A DNA stretch of 19,999 nt from Actinomycetes bacterium (GCA_023431405.1 JAEYVZ010000030.1:1-19999), one strand, 5' to 3'; positions 6,825-15,177 are shown, counted from the stretch's first letter. The notes: a model not told the origin generated them from the letters alone. Numbers and translations: made by a program.

Positions 6825-7695
6825 CGACCAGCTGCACCGCCAGCACGAGTGCGGCGATCATCACCAGCCGGAACGCCAGCCGTGTCGGAGCGCCGCGCAG
6901 CGACACCACGAGCCCGAAGATCGCGATGGCGATGACGATGCCGCCGGCGACCACCGCCGCGAGCTCCGGCGCCGCAGCGCCCACGGCATCCCCCGCCTCG
7001 ACCTCCGCGGAACGGGAAAGCGCCGGTCCGGCCATCGCGGCGACCGCACCCACCAGGAGCGCGCCGAACGCGACGCACGCCGACGCACGGCGGCCGATGC
7101 GGTGCGGAAGCCCCCGCACCCCCGTGCGGAGGTCGTCGTCGATGTCGGGCAGCACGTTCGAGAAATGCACCGCCAGCCCCAGTGCCGCCCCGACGACCCA
7201 CGCCCATGCCGGCGCGACCCTCGGCTCCGCGAGCGCGAGCGGCGCCAGCGAGGGGAAGACGCCGAAGCCCACGAGGAAGCACGCCGCAGACCACACGGTG
7301 GCCTTCAGCCGCAGGTTGTACGCCCACGCGCAGACGAGGAACACGGCGTGGGCGAGCGCGAGCGCCGTCCCCAGCACGGCAGAGGTCGCCAGCGCGAGCA
7401 GGGCCGCCCCGACCGCCAGCCCCATCGCCGTGCGCACCGGCGCTCCGGGCCGGGCCAGCGGCTTGTCGGTGCGGCCGGTCTGCGCGTCGCGACCGGCATC
7501 GGTCGCATCGTTCGACAGTCCGATCGAGAGCTGACCGAGCAGCACCGAGAGCGTCAGGATGCCGAGGCGTCCGGCATCCAGCCCCACCGCCGCCCCGAGC
7601 GCCAGCGCGACAGCCGTCACGACGATCGTCGGGCCGGGGTGTGTCGAGCCGGCGAGATCGGCGACCTGACGGGTCCAGGGCTGCACGCGCGTCAT
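6802..7695 (-). CDS. UbiA-family prenyltransferase
   Basis: This 297-residue integral membrane protein has about eight or nine hydrophobic segments. It carries the two aspartate-rich motifs of the UbiA superfamily: N62-D-A-T-D-A-G-R-D70 and D184-I-D-D-D188. These bind magnesium and the prenyl diphosphate for transfer to an aromatic or other acceptor, as in UbiA, MenA and related enzymes. It lies tail to tail with the monooxygenase, so it could prenylate the phenolic product, but it could equally serve menaquinone, heme or another pathway. I chose ATG 7695, with a purine-rich GAGAGG directly before it. The frame extends further upstream without family similarity. It is 85 bases downstream of the glucosidase gene on the same strand, so read-through from the sugar operon is possible. 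Confidence 0.87.
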   Translation of the reverse strand: MTRVQPWTRQVADLAGSTHPGPTIVVTAVALALGAAVGLDAGRLGILTLSVLLGQLSIGLSNDATDAGRDAQTGRTDKPLARPGAPVRTAMGLAVGAALLALATSAVLGTALALAHAVFLVCAWAYNLRLKATVWSAACFLVGFGVFPSLAPLALAEPRVAPAWAWVVGAALGLAVHFSNVLPDIDDDLRTGVRGLPHRIGRRASACVAFGALLVGAVAAMAGPALSRSAEVEAGDAVGAAAPELAAVVAGGIVIAIAIFGLVVSLRGAPTRLAFRLVMIAALVLAVQLVVTGWSVG

Positions 7696-7701
7696 CCTCT
7701 C

Positions 7702-7734
7702 GCGGCCCCCGTCGCCCGCCGTGCGGCCCCCGTC
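7702..7734. repeat. 12-bp direct repeat between glucosidase and prenyltransferase genes
   Basis: GCGGCCCCCGTC occurs at 7702-7713 and again at 7723-7734, a 21-base period, in the 85-base spacer. The second copy can pair partly with a GGGGC run just after it. No recognised function; it may just reflect GC-rich slippage. Confidence 0.3.
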
Positions 7735-7780
7735 ACGTGCGGGGCGACGCAGCCGCGCCCGACGCCGCCCCGTGCGGCCA

Positions 7781-9451
7781 TCACCCTCGGATCCATATCG
7801 TCGACTCCGGTGCGACCGCCCGTTCGAGCGGCGTGCTCGTGAGCACCACGTCGGCCTCCTCGCCCAGAGGATACGGCTCCGTGCCGAAGTTCGTGACGAC
7901 CTGCCAGCCGTTCGGCCGGGCGAAGCGCAGCACGTCGGGCCTCCCCGTCTCGATCCACTCCAGGCGCTCCTCGGTCTGCAGCTCATGCCGCAGCGCCAGG
8001 GCGCGGCGGTAGAGCGAGAGGGTCGAGGCGGGGTCGTCCTCCTCGCGTTCCACCGCGTGCTCCGCGAACCACGCCGGCTGCGGCAGATGCGCGCCGCCGT
8101 CGCCGAACCCGAACGACTCTCCCGACGCCGTCCACGGGAGCGGCACGCGGCATCCGTCGCGTCCGATCTCCTCCCCGAGGGTGCGGAAGAAGGTCGGGTC
8201 CTGGCGGGCGTCGGCGGGGATCTGCGCGACCTCGTGGAGGCCCAGCTCCTCGCCCTGGTACAGGTACGCGGAGCCGGGAAGCCCCAGCATGAACAGCGCG
8301 GCCGCCGCCGCCCGGCGTGCGCCGCCCTCGCGATCGAGGAGGGCCTCGTCGCCGCCGTCGTGCAGCCAGCGGCCGCCGTTGCGCAACGGCACCGGGAACG
8401 TCGGGTCTTCGGGAATCCCATACCGGGTCGCGACGCGGACGACGTCGTGGTTCGACAGCACCCACGTGCTCGACGACCCCGACTCGGCCGCCAGGGCCAG
8501 GTTGTCGGTGACGATGCGGCGGAACTCGCCCGCGTCGAAGTGGGCCTGCAGGAGGTCGAAGTTGAACGACTGGCCGAGGCCCTCGGGGCTCGCGTACCGG
8601 GGGACCCGGTGCGACTCCACCCACGCTTCCGCGACGGCGGTGCGCGGCGGATCGTACTCGTTGAACACCTGCCGCCACTGTGCGTAGATCTCGTGCACGT
8701 CGTCGCGGTCGCTGATGGGATGACGACCGTCTCGCGGCATCAGATCGAGCTCGGCGCGCGAGGGGAGCGGCTCGGTCAGGTCTTTCGTGAGCATGTGGGC
8801 GACGTCGATGCGGTACCCGTCCACCCCGCGGTCGGCCCAGAAGCGCAGCGTCTTCACGAAGTCGTCGCGCACCTCCGGGTTGCTCCAATTGAGGTCGGGC
8901 TGCTCCTTGGCGAAGTGGTGGAAGTACCACTGACCGTCGTCGACGCGGTGCCAGGCTGGTCCGCCGAAGGTCGACACCCAATCGGTCGGCGGCTCGTCGC
9001 CGTTGGGCCCGGTGCCCTCACGGAAGATGTAGCGGTCGCGCGCCGCCGACCCGCGCCCCGCCGCGAGCGCCTCCTGGAACCACGCGTGCCGGTCGGAGGT
9101 GTGGTTCGGCACGATGTCGACGATCACCCGGATGCCGCGGGCATGCAGCGCGGCGACGAGGGCGTCGAAGTCGTCGAGGGTGCCCAGGCGGGGGTCGACG
9201 TCGCGGTAGTCGGCGACGTCGTAGCCGCCGTCGGCGAGGTCCGACGGGTAGAACGGGCTCAGCCACACCGCATCGACCCCGAGCGCGGAGAGGTAGTCGA
9301 CCCGCGACAGGATGCCGGGGAGGTCGCCGATGCCGTCGCCGTTGCCGTCGGCGAAGCTGCGGGGGTAGATCTGGTAGACGACCGCCTGGCGCCACCAGGT
9401 GGCGGGATCGAGGTCGAGACGGGCTTGGGTCGTGGCATCGACGGTGGTCAC
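7781..9451 (-). CDS. GH13 alpha-glucosidase / oligo-1,6-glucosidase-like
   Basis: This 556-residue enzyme is a glycoside hydrolase family 13 member without a signal peptide, so it acts in the cytoplasm on imported oligosaccharides. Conserved regions appear in order: DIVPNH (112-117), the nucleophile D216 in GYRIDVAH, the acid/base E275 in AVAEAWV, and the transition-state stabiliser D336 in LSNHD. QIYPRSFADGNGDGIGDLPG (27-46) is the calcium-loop and GH13 exo-glucosidase signature. Val217 after the nucleophile is seen in alpha-1,6-acting enzymes but also in actinobacterial alpha-glucosidases, so linkage preference is open. The start is GTG 9451 with AAGGAG about 11 bases upstream; an exact start is less certain. 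It is the last clear gene of the transporter operon, 59 bases after the second permease. Confidence 0.92.
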   Translation of the reverse strand: MTTVDATTQARLDLDPATWWRQAVVYQIYPRSFADGNGDGIGDLPGILSRVDYLSALGVDAVWLSPFYPSDLADGGYDVADYRDVDPRLGTLDDFDALVAALHARGIRVIVDIVPNHTSDRHAWFQEALAAGRGSAARDRYIFREGTGPNGDEPPTDWVSTFGGPAWHRVDDGQWYFHHFAKEQPDLNWSNPEVRDDFVKTLRFWADRGVDGYRIDVAHMLTKDLTEPLPSRAELDLMPRDGRHPISDRDDVHEIYAQWRQVFNEYDPPRTAVAEAWVESHRVPRYASPEGLGQSFNFDLLQAHFDAGEFRRIVTDNLALAAESGSSSTWVLSNHDVVRVATRYGIPEDPTFPVPLRNGGRWLHDGGDEALLDREGGARRAAAAALFMLGLPGSAYLYQGEELGLHEVAQIPADARQDPTFFRTLGEEIGRDGCRVPLPWTASGESFGFGDGGAHLPQPAWFAEHAVEREEDDPASTLSLYRRALALRHELQTEERLEWIETGRPDVLRFARPNGWQVVTNFGTEPYPLGEEADVVLTSTPLERAVAPESTIWIRG

Positions 9452-9510
9452 GTTGCGTGCGGCTCCTTGTCGGTCGGGTTCTCAGCGTTGCGGACGGGAG
9501 GGCGGGCGCG

Positions 9511-10422
9511 TCACCCCTTGACAGCACCCTGGGTCACGCCCTCCATGACCCATCGCTGGGTGAACAGGTAGGCGATGATGGCCGGCGCCATGGCCATCAG
9601 GTACGACGCGAAGGCGACGTTGTAGTTGTTGCTGAACTGGTTCTGGAAGAGGTTCTGCCGCACCGGAAGGGTCTGCAGGTCCGGATCGGAGATGATCAGC
9701 GACGGCATCATGAAGTCGTTCCAGGCGTACAGGAACGCGAAGATGCCGACGGTGGCGCTCATGGGTGCCAGCAGCGGGAAGATCAGCCGCCAGAAGGTCT
9801 GCCAGGTGTTCGCACCGTCGATGCGCGCGCTCTCCTCCAGTTCGATCGGGATCGAGCGGAGGAAGGCGGTGAACAGCAGCACGCTGAAGCTCAGCTGGAA
9901 CATCGTGGCGAGCAGGATCACGCCCACGGGGTTGTCGAGTCCGACCCGGCCGGTGAGCTGGATCTGGGGGAGCGCCACCACCGGGAACGGGATGAACATG
10001 GCGGCCAACAGGTAGTAGAAGGAGTAGCGGAACAGCCGGCGGTCCCAGTTGCGCACGATCGCGTACGAGGCGAAGGCCGCGAGGAGGATGGTGGCGATCA
10101 CCGTCCCTGCGGTCACGAGCAGCGAGATGAGTGCGCCGACGGGGAACTTGGTGAGGTTCCAGGCCTCGACGAAACCGTCGAAGCTGAACGGCGCGGGGAG
10201 CGAGAAGGCGTTGCCGTCGACGGCCTGCGCGCTGGTCTTCAGCGACATCGAGATCGTCACGTACAGCGGCAGGAGCACCGTCACGGTGCACAGGATCAGG
10301 ATGACGGTCGTCGACCAGCTGACGCGTTCCATCTTCTGGCGGATGGTGCCGGTCGAGGTCTGCGGCGACGGGCGCTCGTAGGCGACGGCCGGCTCTGCGG
10401 CGAGGGCGGGCTGGCTGGTCAT
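9511..10422 (-). CDS. Carbohydrate ABC transporter permease (MalG/CUT1 type)
   Basis: This 303-residue inner-membrane permease has six predicted helices after a 35-residue cytoplasmic N-terminus. The EAA loop that docks the ATPase is EESARIDGA (196-204) followed by WQTFWRLIFPLLAP. The C-terminus QRWVMEGVTQGAVKG is typical of MalG-type partners of the CUT1 sugar import family. It pairs with the upstream permease and the lipoprotein binding protein. The start ATG (10422-10420) shares one base with the upstream permease stop (TGATG), which points to translational coupling. Imported substrate is inferred to be an alpha-linked oligosaccharide from the adjacent GH13 gene. Confidence 0.92.
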   Translation of the reverse strand: MTSQPALAAEPAVAYERPSPQTSTGTIRQKMERVSWSTTVILILCTVTVLLPLYVTISMSLKTSAQAVDGNAFSLPAPFSFDGFVEAWNLTKFPVGALISLLVTAGTVIATILLAAFASYAIVRNWDRRLFRYSFYYLLAAMFIPFPVVALPQIQLTGRVGLDNPVGVILLATMFQLSFSVLLFTAFLRSIPIELEESARIDGANTWQTFWRLIFPLLAPMSATVGIFAFLYAWNDFMMPSLIISDPDLQTLPVRQNLFQNQFSNNYNVAFASYLMAMAPAIIAYLFTQRWVMEGVTQGAVKG

Positions 10423-11330
10423 CAGAATGCGTTCCTTCCGCGCGTGAGCGAGAGTTGCAGGAGGGAGATGACGATCGCGACGAGGAAGAAGATCGTCGCG
10501 TTGGCCATCTGGTAGGCGTAATCGCCGCCGTTGAACCCCTGGATGATCGTGATGGCGACACTGCGGGTGGCTGTTCCCGGGCCGCCGTTGGTGAGGCCGA
10601 CGATGATGTCGTAGGCGTTGAGGAAGCCCTTGAAGCCGAGGATGACGTTGATGACGACGTACCCGGCCACGAGCGGCACCGTGATGCGCCACAGCTGCTG
10701 CGCCTTGCCCGCTCCGTCGATGGCGGCCGCCTCGTACACCTCCCCGGGCACCGACAGCAGCCCGGCGATGTAGATGAGGAGCGTTCCGGGGATCGCCTGC
10801 CAGGCCGTGACGATGACGATGGCGATCCAGGCCAGATCGGGGTTGGCGAGGATGCTCGTCTCCAGCCCGGAGATGCCCAGGTTCGCCGCGAGGGCCGGGA
10901 GGGAGTTCGAGAACAGGAAGTTGAAGACGTAGGCGATGATGATGCCCGAGATCACCATCGGGATGACGAAGATCGTGCGCAGTCCCGTCTTGAAGCGGAT
11001 GCGGGCGGTGAGCCCCACGGCGAGCAGGAAGGCGATGACGTTCACGACGATCACCGTCGCGATCGAAAACCCGATCGTGAACAGGTAGCTCTGCAGGATC
11101 GCCGGGTCGCTGAACAGGGCGATGTAGTTCGTGAGCCCGTTGAAGCTCCACTCGCCGATGCCGATGGAGTCGGTGAAGCTGAAGAAGATCCCGATGATGC
11201 CGGGCACCGTGATCGCCAGGGTGAACAGCACGAGGCTCGGGAGCAGGAAGAGGTAGTAGATCGGCTCGACGCGCCGGCTGCTCCGGCGGGCGCGTGAGGA
11301 ACCCGTGATCAGGGTCGACGTGGTGGTCAT
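10422..11330 (-). CDS. Carbohydrate ABC transporter permease (MalF/CUT1 type)
   Basis: This 302-residue permease begins with a basic cytoplasmic tail (SSRARRSSRR), then has about six membrane helices. The first is near residues 24-52 (YYLFLLPSLVLFTLAITVPG). The EAA motif is EAAAIDGAG at 200-208, followed by QQLWRITVPL. It matches MalF-like members of the CUT1 family, which form a heterodimeric pore with the MalG-like partner encoded next. The ATG at 11330 overlaps the binding-protein stop by four bases (ATGA), and the 3' end overlaps the next permease by one base. No ATPase gene accompanies the pair; actinobacteria often use a shared MsiK-type ATPase encoded elsewhere. Confidence 0.93.
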   Translation of the reverse strand: MTTTSTLITGSSRARRSSRRVEPIYYLFLLPSLVLFTLAITVPGIIGIFFSFTDSIGIGEWSFNGLTNYIALFSDPAILQSYLFTIGFSIATVIVVNVIAFLLAVGLTARIRFKTGLRTIFVIPMVISGIIIAYVFNFLFSNSLPALAANLGISGLETSILANPDLAWIAIVIVTAWQAIPGTLLIYIAGLLSVPGEVYEAAAIDGAGKAQQLWRITVPLVAGYVVINVILGFKGFLNAYDIIVGLTNGGPGTATRSVAITIIQGFNGGDYAYQMANATIFFLVAIVISLLQLSLTRGRNAF

Positions 11331-12691
11331 TGTCCGGACTCCTGTGATTCGGTGGTCGGCGCGGGGGCGCGGAACGCCGTGCGCGACCAGTCGGCATCCA
11401 TCGTCCGCAGGGTCTGCTGGGGGTCGGCTCCCAGCACCATCGCCTGCGTGTAGTTGAAGATCGGCATCGTGCGCGGCACGAGCACTGACGGGCCCTGGTA
11501 GACCTTGCCTTCGTCGTAGAACGAGATCATCCCCTCGATGCGGGGATCTTCCGGTGCGGGGGCGTCTTCGGTGGGGGTGAACCCGAGCTGCGACGCGTTG
11601 TAGGCCTCGATGTTCTCGGGGAGGTAGAGGTATTCAAGGAAGTCGCGTGCCGCCTCCTGGTGGCGCGAGCCCTCTGGGATCATCGCGGCGAGGTCCATGT
11701 TCACCCGCACGCCCCGGTCGTCGGGGTCGTCGGTCATCGGCAGCGGGAACGTGCCGAGGTCGAGGTCGGGGTCGGTCTTCGCGATCTCGCTGAACGCCCA
11801 GGGGCCCTGCAGGTACATCGCCGCCTCGCCCTTCGCGAAGGCCAGGTTGCCGTCGCCGTACGCGCGGCTGGGGGCGTCGTCGTTGACGTAGGTGCTGCTG
11901 AGCTCCAGCATCCGTGAGATCGGCTCGGCGAAGTCCTTCTCGAACGACACCGCCGAGTCGGGCCCGACGTCGGCGCCCTCCTGGGCGAGCCGGTCGAAGA
12001 AGTCCACCACGTCGATCGACCCGCCGACGCTGTAGTCGTACCAGCCCTGGCCGACGGTCCAGTCGTCCTTGAAGGTCGCGTAGATGGGGGTGATATCGGC
12101 GGCGGCGAGGGTCTCGCACACGTCGATCAGCTCGTCCCACGTCGTCGGGACCTCGAGGTCGTTGTCGTCGAAGATCTGCCTGTTGTAGATGACGGATGCC
12201 GCCATCACCGAGTACGGCAGGGCGCTCACCCGCCCCTCGCAGGTGCCGTACTGGCCCATGAGCGACTGGAGGTCATCGCGCGTGGAGGCGGCGGCATCCG
12301 TGTCGGAGAGGTCGGTCAGCGCGCAGCGCTGGACGAACCGGGCCACCTCGTAGTTGTAGTTGGCGAGCATGATGTCGGGCGGGTTGCCGCGCACGAAGCT
12401 CGCGGAGACCACGTCGACACCCGATGTGTCGATCTCGACCGTGACGTCGTTCTGCGAGGCGTTGTACTCCTGCACGAGCTCGGTCATGAAGTCGATCGCC
12501 TCGCGTTTGCTGAACGTGAAGCGAAGGGTCTCGCGACCATCGCTCGAACAGGCCGCGAGCATCGATCCGGAGAGAACGAGCAGGGCGGCGACCGCCGAGG
12601 TGCGCACGAGCCGCGACCGGCGTCGCCGGCCGGTGCCGGGGAGCGCCGGGCGTGGGGATGCCGAGGCTGGGGATGTTGTTCCGAGAGACAC
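11327..12691 (-). CDS. ABC transporter extracellular sugar-binding lipoprotein
   Basis: This 454-residue protein is a type 1 extracellular solute-binding protein for a CUT1 importer. It has a basic n-region (RRRRSR), a hydrophobic core, and a lipobox LAAC ending at C48, so it should be a lipoprotein held at the outer face of the membrane. Mature sequence features typical of the family include GNPPDIMLANY, NRQIFDDNDLEVPTTWDEL, a GEAAMYLQGPWAF segment, and late LEYLYLPENIEAYN. I chose GTG 12691 because GGAAGGA lies five bases upstream; the same frame runs on past the divergent gene but without similarity. It is the first gene of the operon, directly downstream of the ROK-type palindrome, so its expression is probably repressed by the divergent regulator until sugar is present. 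Confidence 0.9.
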   Translation of the reverse strand: MSLGTTSPASASPRPALPGTGRRRRSRLVRTSAVAALLVLSGSMLAACSSDGRETLRFTFSKREAIDFMTELVQEYNASQNDVTVEIDTSGVDVVSASFVRGNPPDIMLANYNYEVARFVQRCALTDLSDTDAAASTRDDLQSLMGQYGTCEGRVSALPYSVMAASVIYNRQIFDDNDLEVPTTWDELIDVCETLAAADITPIYATFKDDWTVGQGWYDYSVGGSIDVVDFFDRLAQEGADVGPDSAVSFEKDFAEPISRMLELSSTYVNDDAPSRAYGDGNLAFAKGEAAMYLQGPWAFSEIAKTDPDLDLGTFPLPMTDDPDDRGVRVNMDLAAMIPEGSRHQEAARDFLEYLYLPENIEAYNASQLGFTPTEDAPAPEDPRIEGMISFYDEGKVYQGPSVLVPRTMPIFNYTQAMVLGADPQQTLRTMDADWSRTAFRAPAPTTESQESGQ

Positions 12692-12736
12692 CGTTGTCCT
12701 TCCCGCGTGCGGCTGCTGCCGCAGAGGAGTTGGCGC

Positions 12737-12756
12737 GGCCACTAAATTTACTGGCC
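12737..12756. promoter_or_regulatory. Probable ROK-repressor operator, 20-bp inverted repeat
   Basis: GGCCACTAAATTTACTGGCC is a palindrome with 18 of 20 positions symmetric, the only mismatched pair being positions 6 and 15. It sits between the divergent binding-protein and ROK genes, and its AT-rich core stands out from the GC-rich surroundings. The core TAAATT on the minus strand could double as a -10 element of the transporter promoter. ROK repressors commonly bind such symmetric AT-centred sites, so I infer this is the operator for both directions. Confidence 0.65.
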
Positions 12757-12818
12757 GAATCAACTTGGTTGCGGGATACTTTCCCAGACCGATGCCCGAA
12801 CGGTCAAGGGGGTGGAAA

Positions 12819-14021
12819 ATGAGCCCGGTCGCATTGGCCACCGGCCGCGCGAGCCTCGGACGCGTCCTCGACTTCGCGTGGGACGCCGACGCGTTCACCG
12901 CCACCGACGCGATGGGCCGCGCCGAGCTCACCCGCTCCACCACCATCGAGGCGATCGACACCCTCGTCGCTGTCGGCGTGCTGCGCGAACTTCCCAACGC
13001 GCGCGACGCCGGCCAATACCGCGCCGGCAGGCCCGCTCGCCGCTTCGAGATGCGCCGCGACCTCGGCGTGGTCGTCGGCGCAGACGCGGGCGACACCCAC
13101 GTCGTCGTGCGCGTGTGCGACCTCGCCGGTCGCGTGCTCGTGCACACGCGAGGAGATCTCCACCCGTCGCAATCGGTGCGCGAGCGGCAGGAGGCCATCG
13201 TCGCCGCGCTCGCACGCGCCGTCGACGAGGCCCGTGTCGATCGCGCCGACGTGCTCGCCCTGTGCGTGGGGGTCGCCGCGCCCGTCACCCGCGACGGCGC
13301 ATCGCCGCCGCATCCCGAGGGGTTCTGGGAGCGCACCAACCCGAGCCTCACGCGGCTCCTCGCCGGATGGGCGCAGGTCGTCGAGGTCAAGAACGACGCC
13401 CAGCTGGCCGCCACCGCCGAGGCCGTCGACGGTGAGGCCATCGGATGCCGCGACTACATCGCCCTGCTCGCCGGTGAGAGGCTGGGCGCCGGCGTCGTCG
13501 TCGACGGTCACCTGCTGCACGGAGCCCACGGCGGTGTCGGTGAGATGCTCGCGTTCGACGCCGTGCGCGGTGTCGACTCCGCGTACGGGCTCGGGCACGT
13601 GCTCGAACGCGCGGTGAGGGCGATCGCCGCAGACGATCCGGCCGCCGCAGCCGCCACCCGACTCGACCTGCAGACCGTCGACGGGCGTCAGGTGCTCGAC
13701 CTCGCCGCGGCCGGCGACCCGCTCGCCCAGCGCGCAGTGAGCCGCACGGGCGAGTCGTTCGCCCGCATCGTGGGCGTGCTCGGCAGCATGTTCGATCCTG
13801 AGCGCATCATCGTGTGCGGGGCGATCGCCGAGGGCATCGAACCCGTCCTCGCCGCCGCCCGTGCCGCGCTCCCGCCGCGGCTGCACCTGCCGCCGCCGCA
13901 GCTCGTGCGCTCCCGTCTGGGAGGCGACGTGGTCGTGCGCGGCGCGGTGTCGCGGGCTCTGGAGATCGCACGCGAGGTCGCGGTGCCGCGACTTGCGGAA
14001 GAGCGGCTGCGCGCCGGCTAG
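12819..14021 (+). CDS. ROK-family transcriptional regulator
   Basis: This 400-residue regulator has an N-terminal winged helix-turn-helix (about residues 8-78, with LTRSTTIEAIDTLVAVGVL as the recognition region). A ROK domain follows, with the phosphate-binding DAGDT at residues 89-93. ROK proteins bind sugars or sugar phosphates and usually repress neighbouring sugar genes. The usual ROK zinc motif (CxCGxxGCxE) is absent; the matching stretch reads HGGVGEMLAFDAVRGVDS with no cysteine, as in some regulators that have lost kinase activity. I chose ATG 12819 because AAGGGGG (12806-12812) is well placed; ATG 12792 in the same frame lacks one. It is divergent from the transporter-glucosidase operon. 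Its TAG stop shares two bases with the stop of the convergent serine hydrolase. Confidence 0.9.
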   Translation: MSPVALATGRASLGRVLDFAWDADAFTATDAMGRAELTRSTTIEAIDTLVAVGVLRELPNARDAGQYRAGRPARRFEMRRDLGVVVGADAGDTHVVVRVCDLAGRVLVHTRGDLHPSQSVRERQEAIVAALARAVDEARVDRADVLALCVGVAAPVTRDGASPPHPEGFWERTNPSLTRLLAGWAQVVEVKNDAQLAATAEAVDGEAIGCRDYIALLAGERLGAGVVVDGHLLHGAHGGVGEMLAFDAVRGVDSAYGLGHVLERAVRAIAADDPAAAAATRLDLQTVDGRQVLDLAAAGDPLAQRAVSRTGESFARIVGVLGSMFDPERIIVCGAIAEGIEPVLAAARAALPPRLHLPPPQLVRSRLGGDVVVRGAVSRALEIAREVAVPRLAEERLRAG

Positions 14022-15088
14022 CTGTCGCCGTCGCCCTCCGGCGACGCCCCCGTCAGCGACGTCTCCAGCGCTTCGAGCAGGGTGCCGGCGACGGGCCAGG
14101 CCCCCTCGGACGTGTTGGCGATCACCGTCACGGTGGTGGCGGTCGCCGGCACATGCGCCGACCAGAACGAGACGCCGGCGTCGTACCCCTCGGCGATGAG
14201 CACGTCTTCCGACTCGTGCAGCCACGTGCCGAGCCCGTAGCGCTTGCCCTCCTCTTCGACCAGGTGCCGCGGGGCGACCATCGCCTCGTACGTCTCGGTG
14301 GTGACGATCGCGCCCGCCGTCAGCGCCTGCCAGAAGCGGTGCAGGTCGGATGCCGTCGTGTAGGCGCCGCCGTCGCCGTTCCCGATGACGGGAAGGTGCA
14401 GGGTGTTCTCCCGGTCGCCCTCCTCGTACAGGTAGCCCGTGGCCGCGTCGCCGGGCAATGCGTCGAGGCGCAGGTAGTCGGTCCGGTCGAGACCGGCCGG
14501 CTCGAAGACGAGGCGGCGCACGGCATCCTGGAACGTCTCACCCGTGGCCCGCTCCACGAGGAGAGCGAGGACGACGTAGCCGCCGTTGTTGTACGCGAAG
14601 CGCTCGCCCGGAGCAGACACCTGCGCGAAACCCGACAGGGCCGGCACGAACGCCTCGGCCGTCGTCAGCGTGTGCACGGGAACCGGGAGCACGTGCTCGT
14701 CGATCTCGCCGTCGCCCGACTCGTCGAGGTAGTCGCCGATGCCCGACGTGTGCGTCAACAGGTGCTCGATCGTCACCGCATCGTCGATGAGCGGCAGGTC
14801 GTCGCCGAGAAGCGAGCGCACGCGCTGGTCGAGCGCGAGCGCACCGTCTTCGACGAGGCGCAGCACCGCCAGCGCCGTGAACACCTTGCTGCCGCTCGCG
14901 ATCGCGAACCGTGTCTGCGGGGTCACGGGCACGCCGTGCGCGCGGTGGGCGAAGCCGGCGATCCGCTCGTAGACCCGTTCTTCACCCACATCGATCGTCG
15001 CGATCCCCGAGAACTCGGGCGACTGCGCAGCCTCGTCGGCGGCGCGGACATCGAAGGGCACGGTGTGTGAGAGGTGAGGATGCGGCAT
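14018..15088 (-). CDS. Serine hydrolase, class C beta-lactamase/penicillin-binding-protein-like
   Basis: This 356-residue protein belongs to the beta-lactamase class C/esterase EstB/D-aminopeptidase group. The catalytic pair is in S65-G-S-K68 (SxxK), and the second motif is Y166-N-N168 (YxN) in FAYNNGGY, preceded by LLTHTSGIGDYL (110-121). A clear KTG or HxG third motif is not obvious; the equivalent region appears to be AEGYDAGVSFWS. No signal peptide is visible, so it is probably cytoplasmic and more likely an esterase or peptidase than an antibiotic-degrading lactamase. Strand 2 to 4 residues are rich in Asp and Glu. The ATG at 15088 has AGGA seven bases upstream. The gene is convergent with the ROK regulator. 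Confidence 0.87.
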   Translation of the reverse strand: MPHPHLSHTVPFDVRAADEAAQSPEFSGIATIDVGEERVYERIAGFAHRAHGVPVTPQTRFAIASGSKVFTALAVLRLVEDGALALDQRVRSLLGDDLPLIDDAVTIEHLLTHTSGIGDYLDESGDGEIDEHVLPVPVHTLTTAEAFVPALSGFAQVSAPGERFAYNNGGYVVLALLVERATGETFQDAVRRLVFEPAGLDRTDYLRLDALPGDAATGYLYEEGDRENTLHLPVIGNGDGGAYTTASDLHRFWQALTAGAIVTTETYEAMVAPRHLVEEEGKRYGLGTWLHESEDVLIAEGYDAGVSFWSAHVPATATTVTVIANTSEGAWPVAGTLLEALETSLTGASPEGDGDS

Positions 15089-15177
15089 CCGGCCATCCTA
15101 CGGACGCCCTCGGCGGACGCGCCGCGGCGCGTCACCATCGGTGCGCGACCACCCGCGCCCGGTGCGCCGCTTCGCTG

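Noticed and set aside
5339..7534. A plus-strand open frame of 731 codons across the monooxygenase and prenyltransferase genes
   Set aside because: The translation is Arg/Ala/Pro-rich with no motif, while the overlapped frames carry complete FAD and UbiA motifs.
12360..12818. N-terminal extension of the ROK regulator
   Set aside because: It would overlap the binding-protein gene and the operator. ATG 12819 has a well-placed Shine-Dalgarno and gives the usual length of about 400 residues.
12692..13441. N-terminal extension of the sugar-binding protein by 250 codons
   Set aside because: The extension is antisense to the ROK regulator and precedes the signal peptide; GTG 12691 has a good Shine-Dalgarno and gives a normal lipoprotein.
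14018..15088. Antibiotic-resistance class C beta-lactamase
   Set aside because: SxxK and YxN are present, but there is no signal peptide and no clear KTG motif. The family mostly contains esterases and peptidases.
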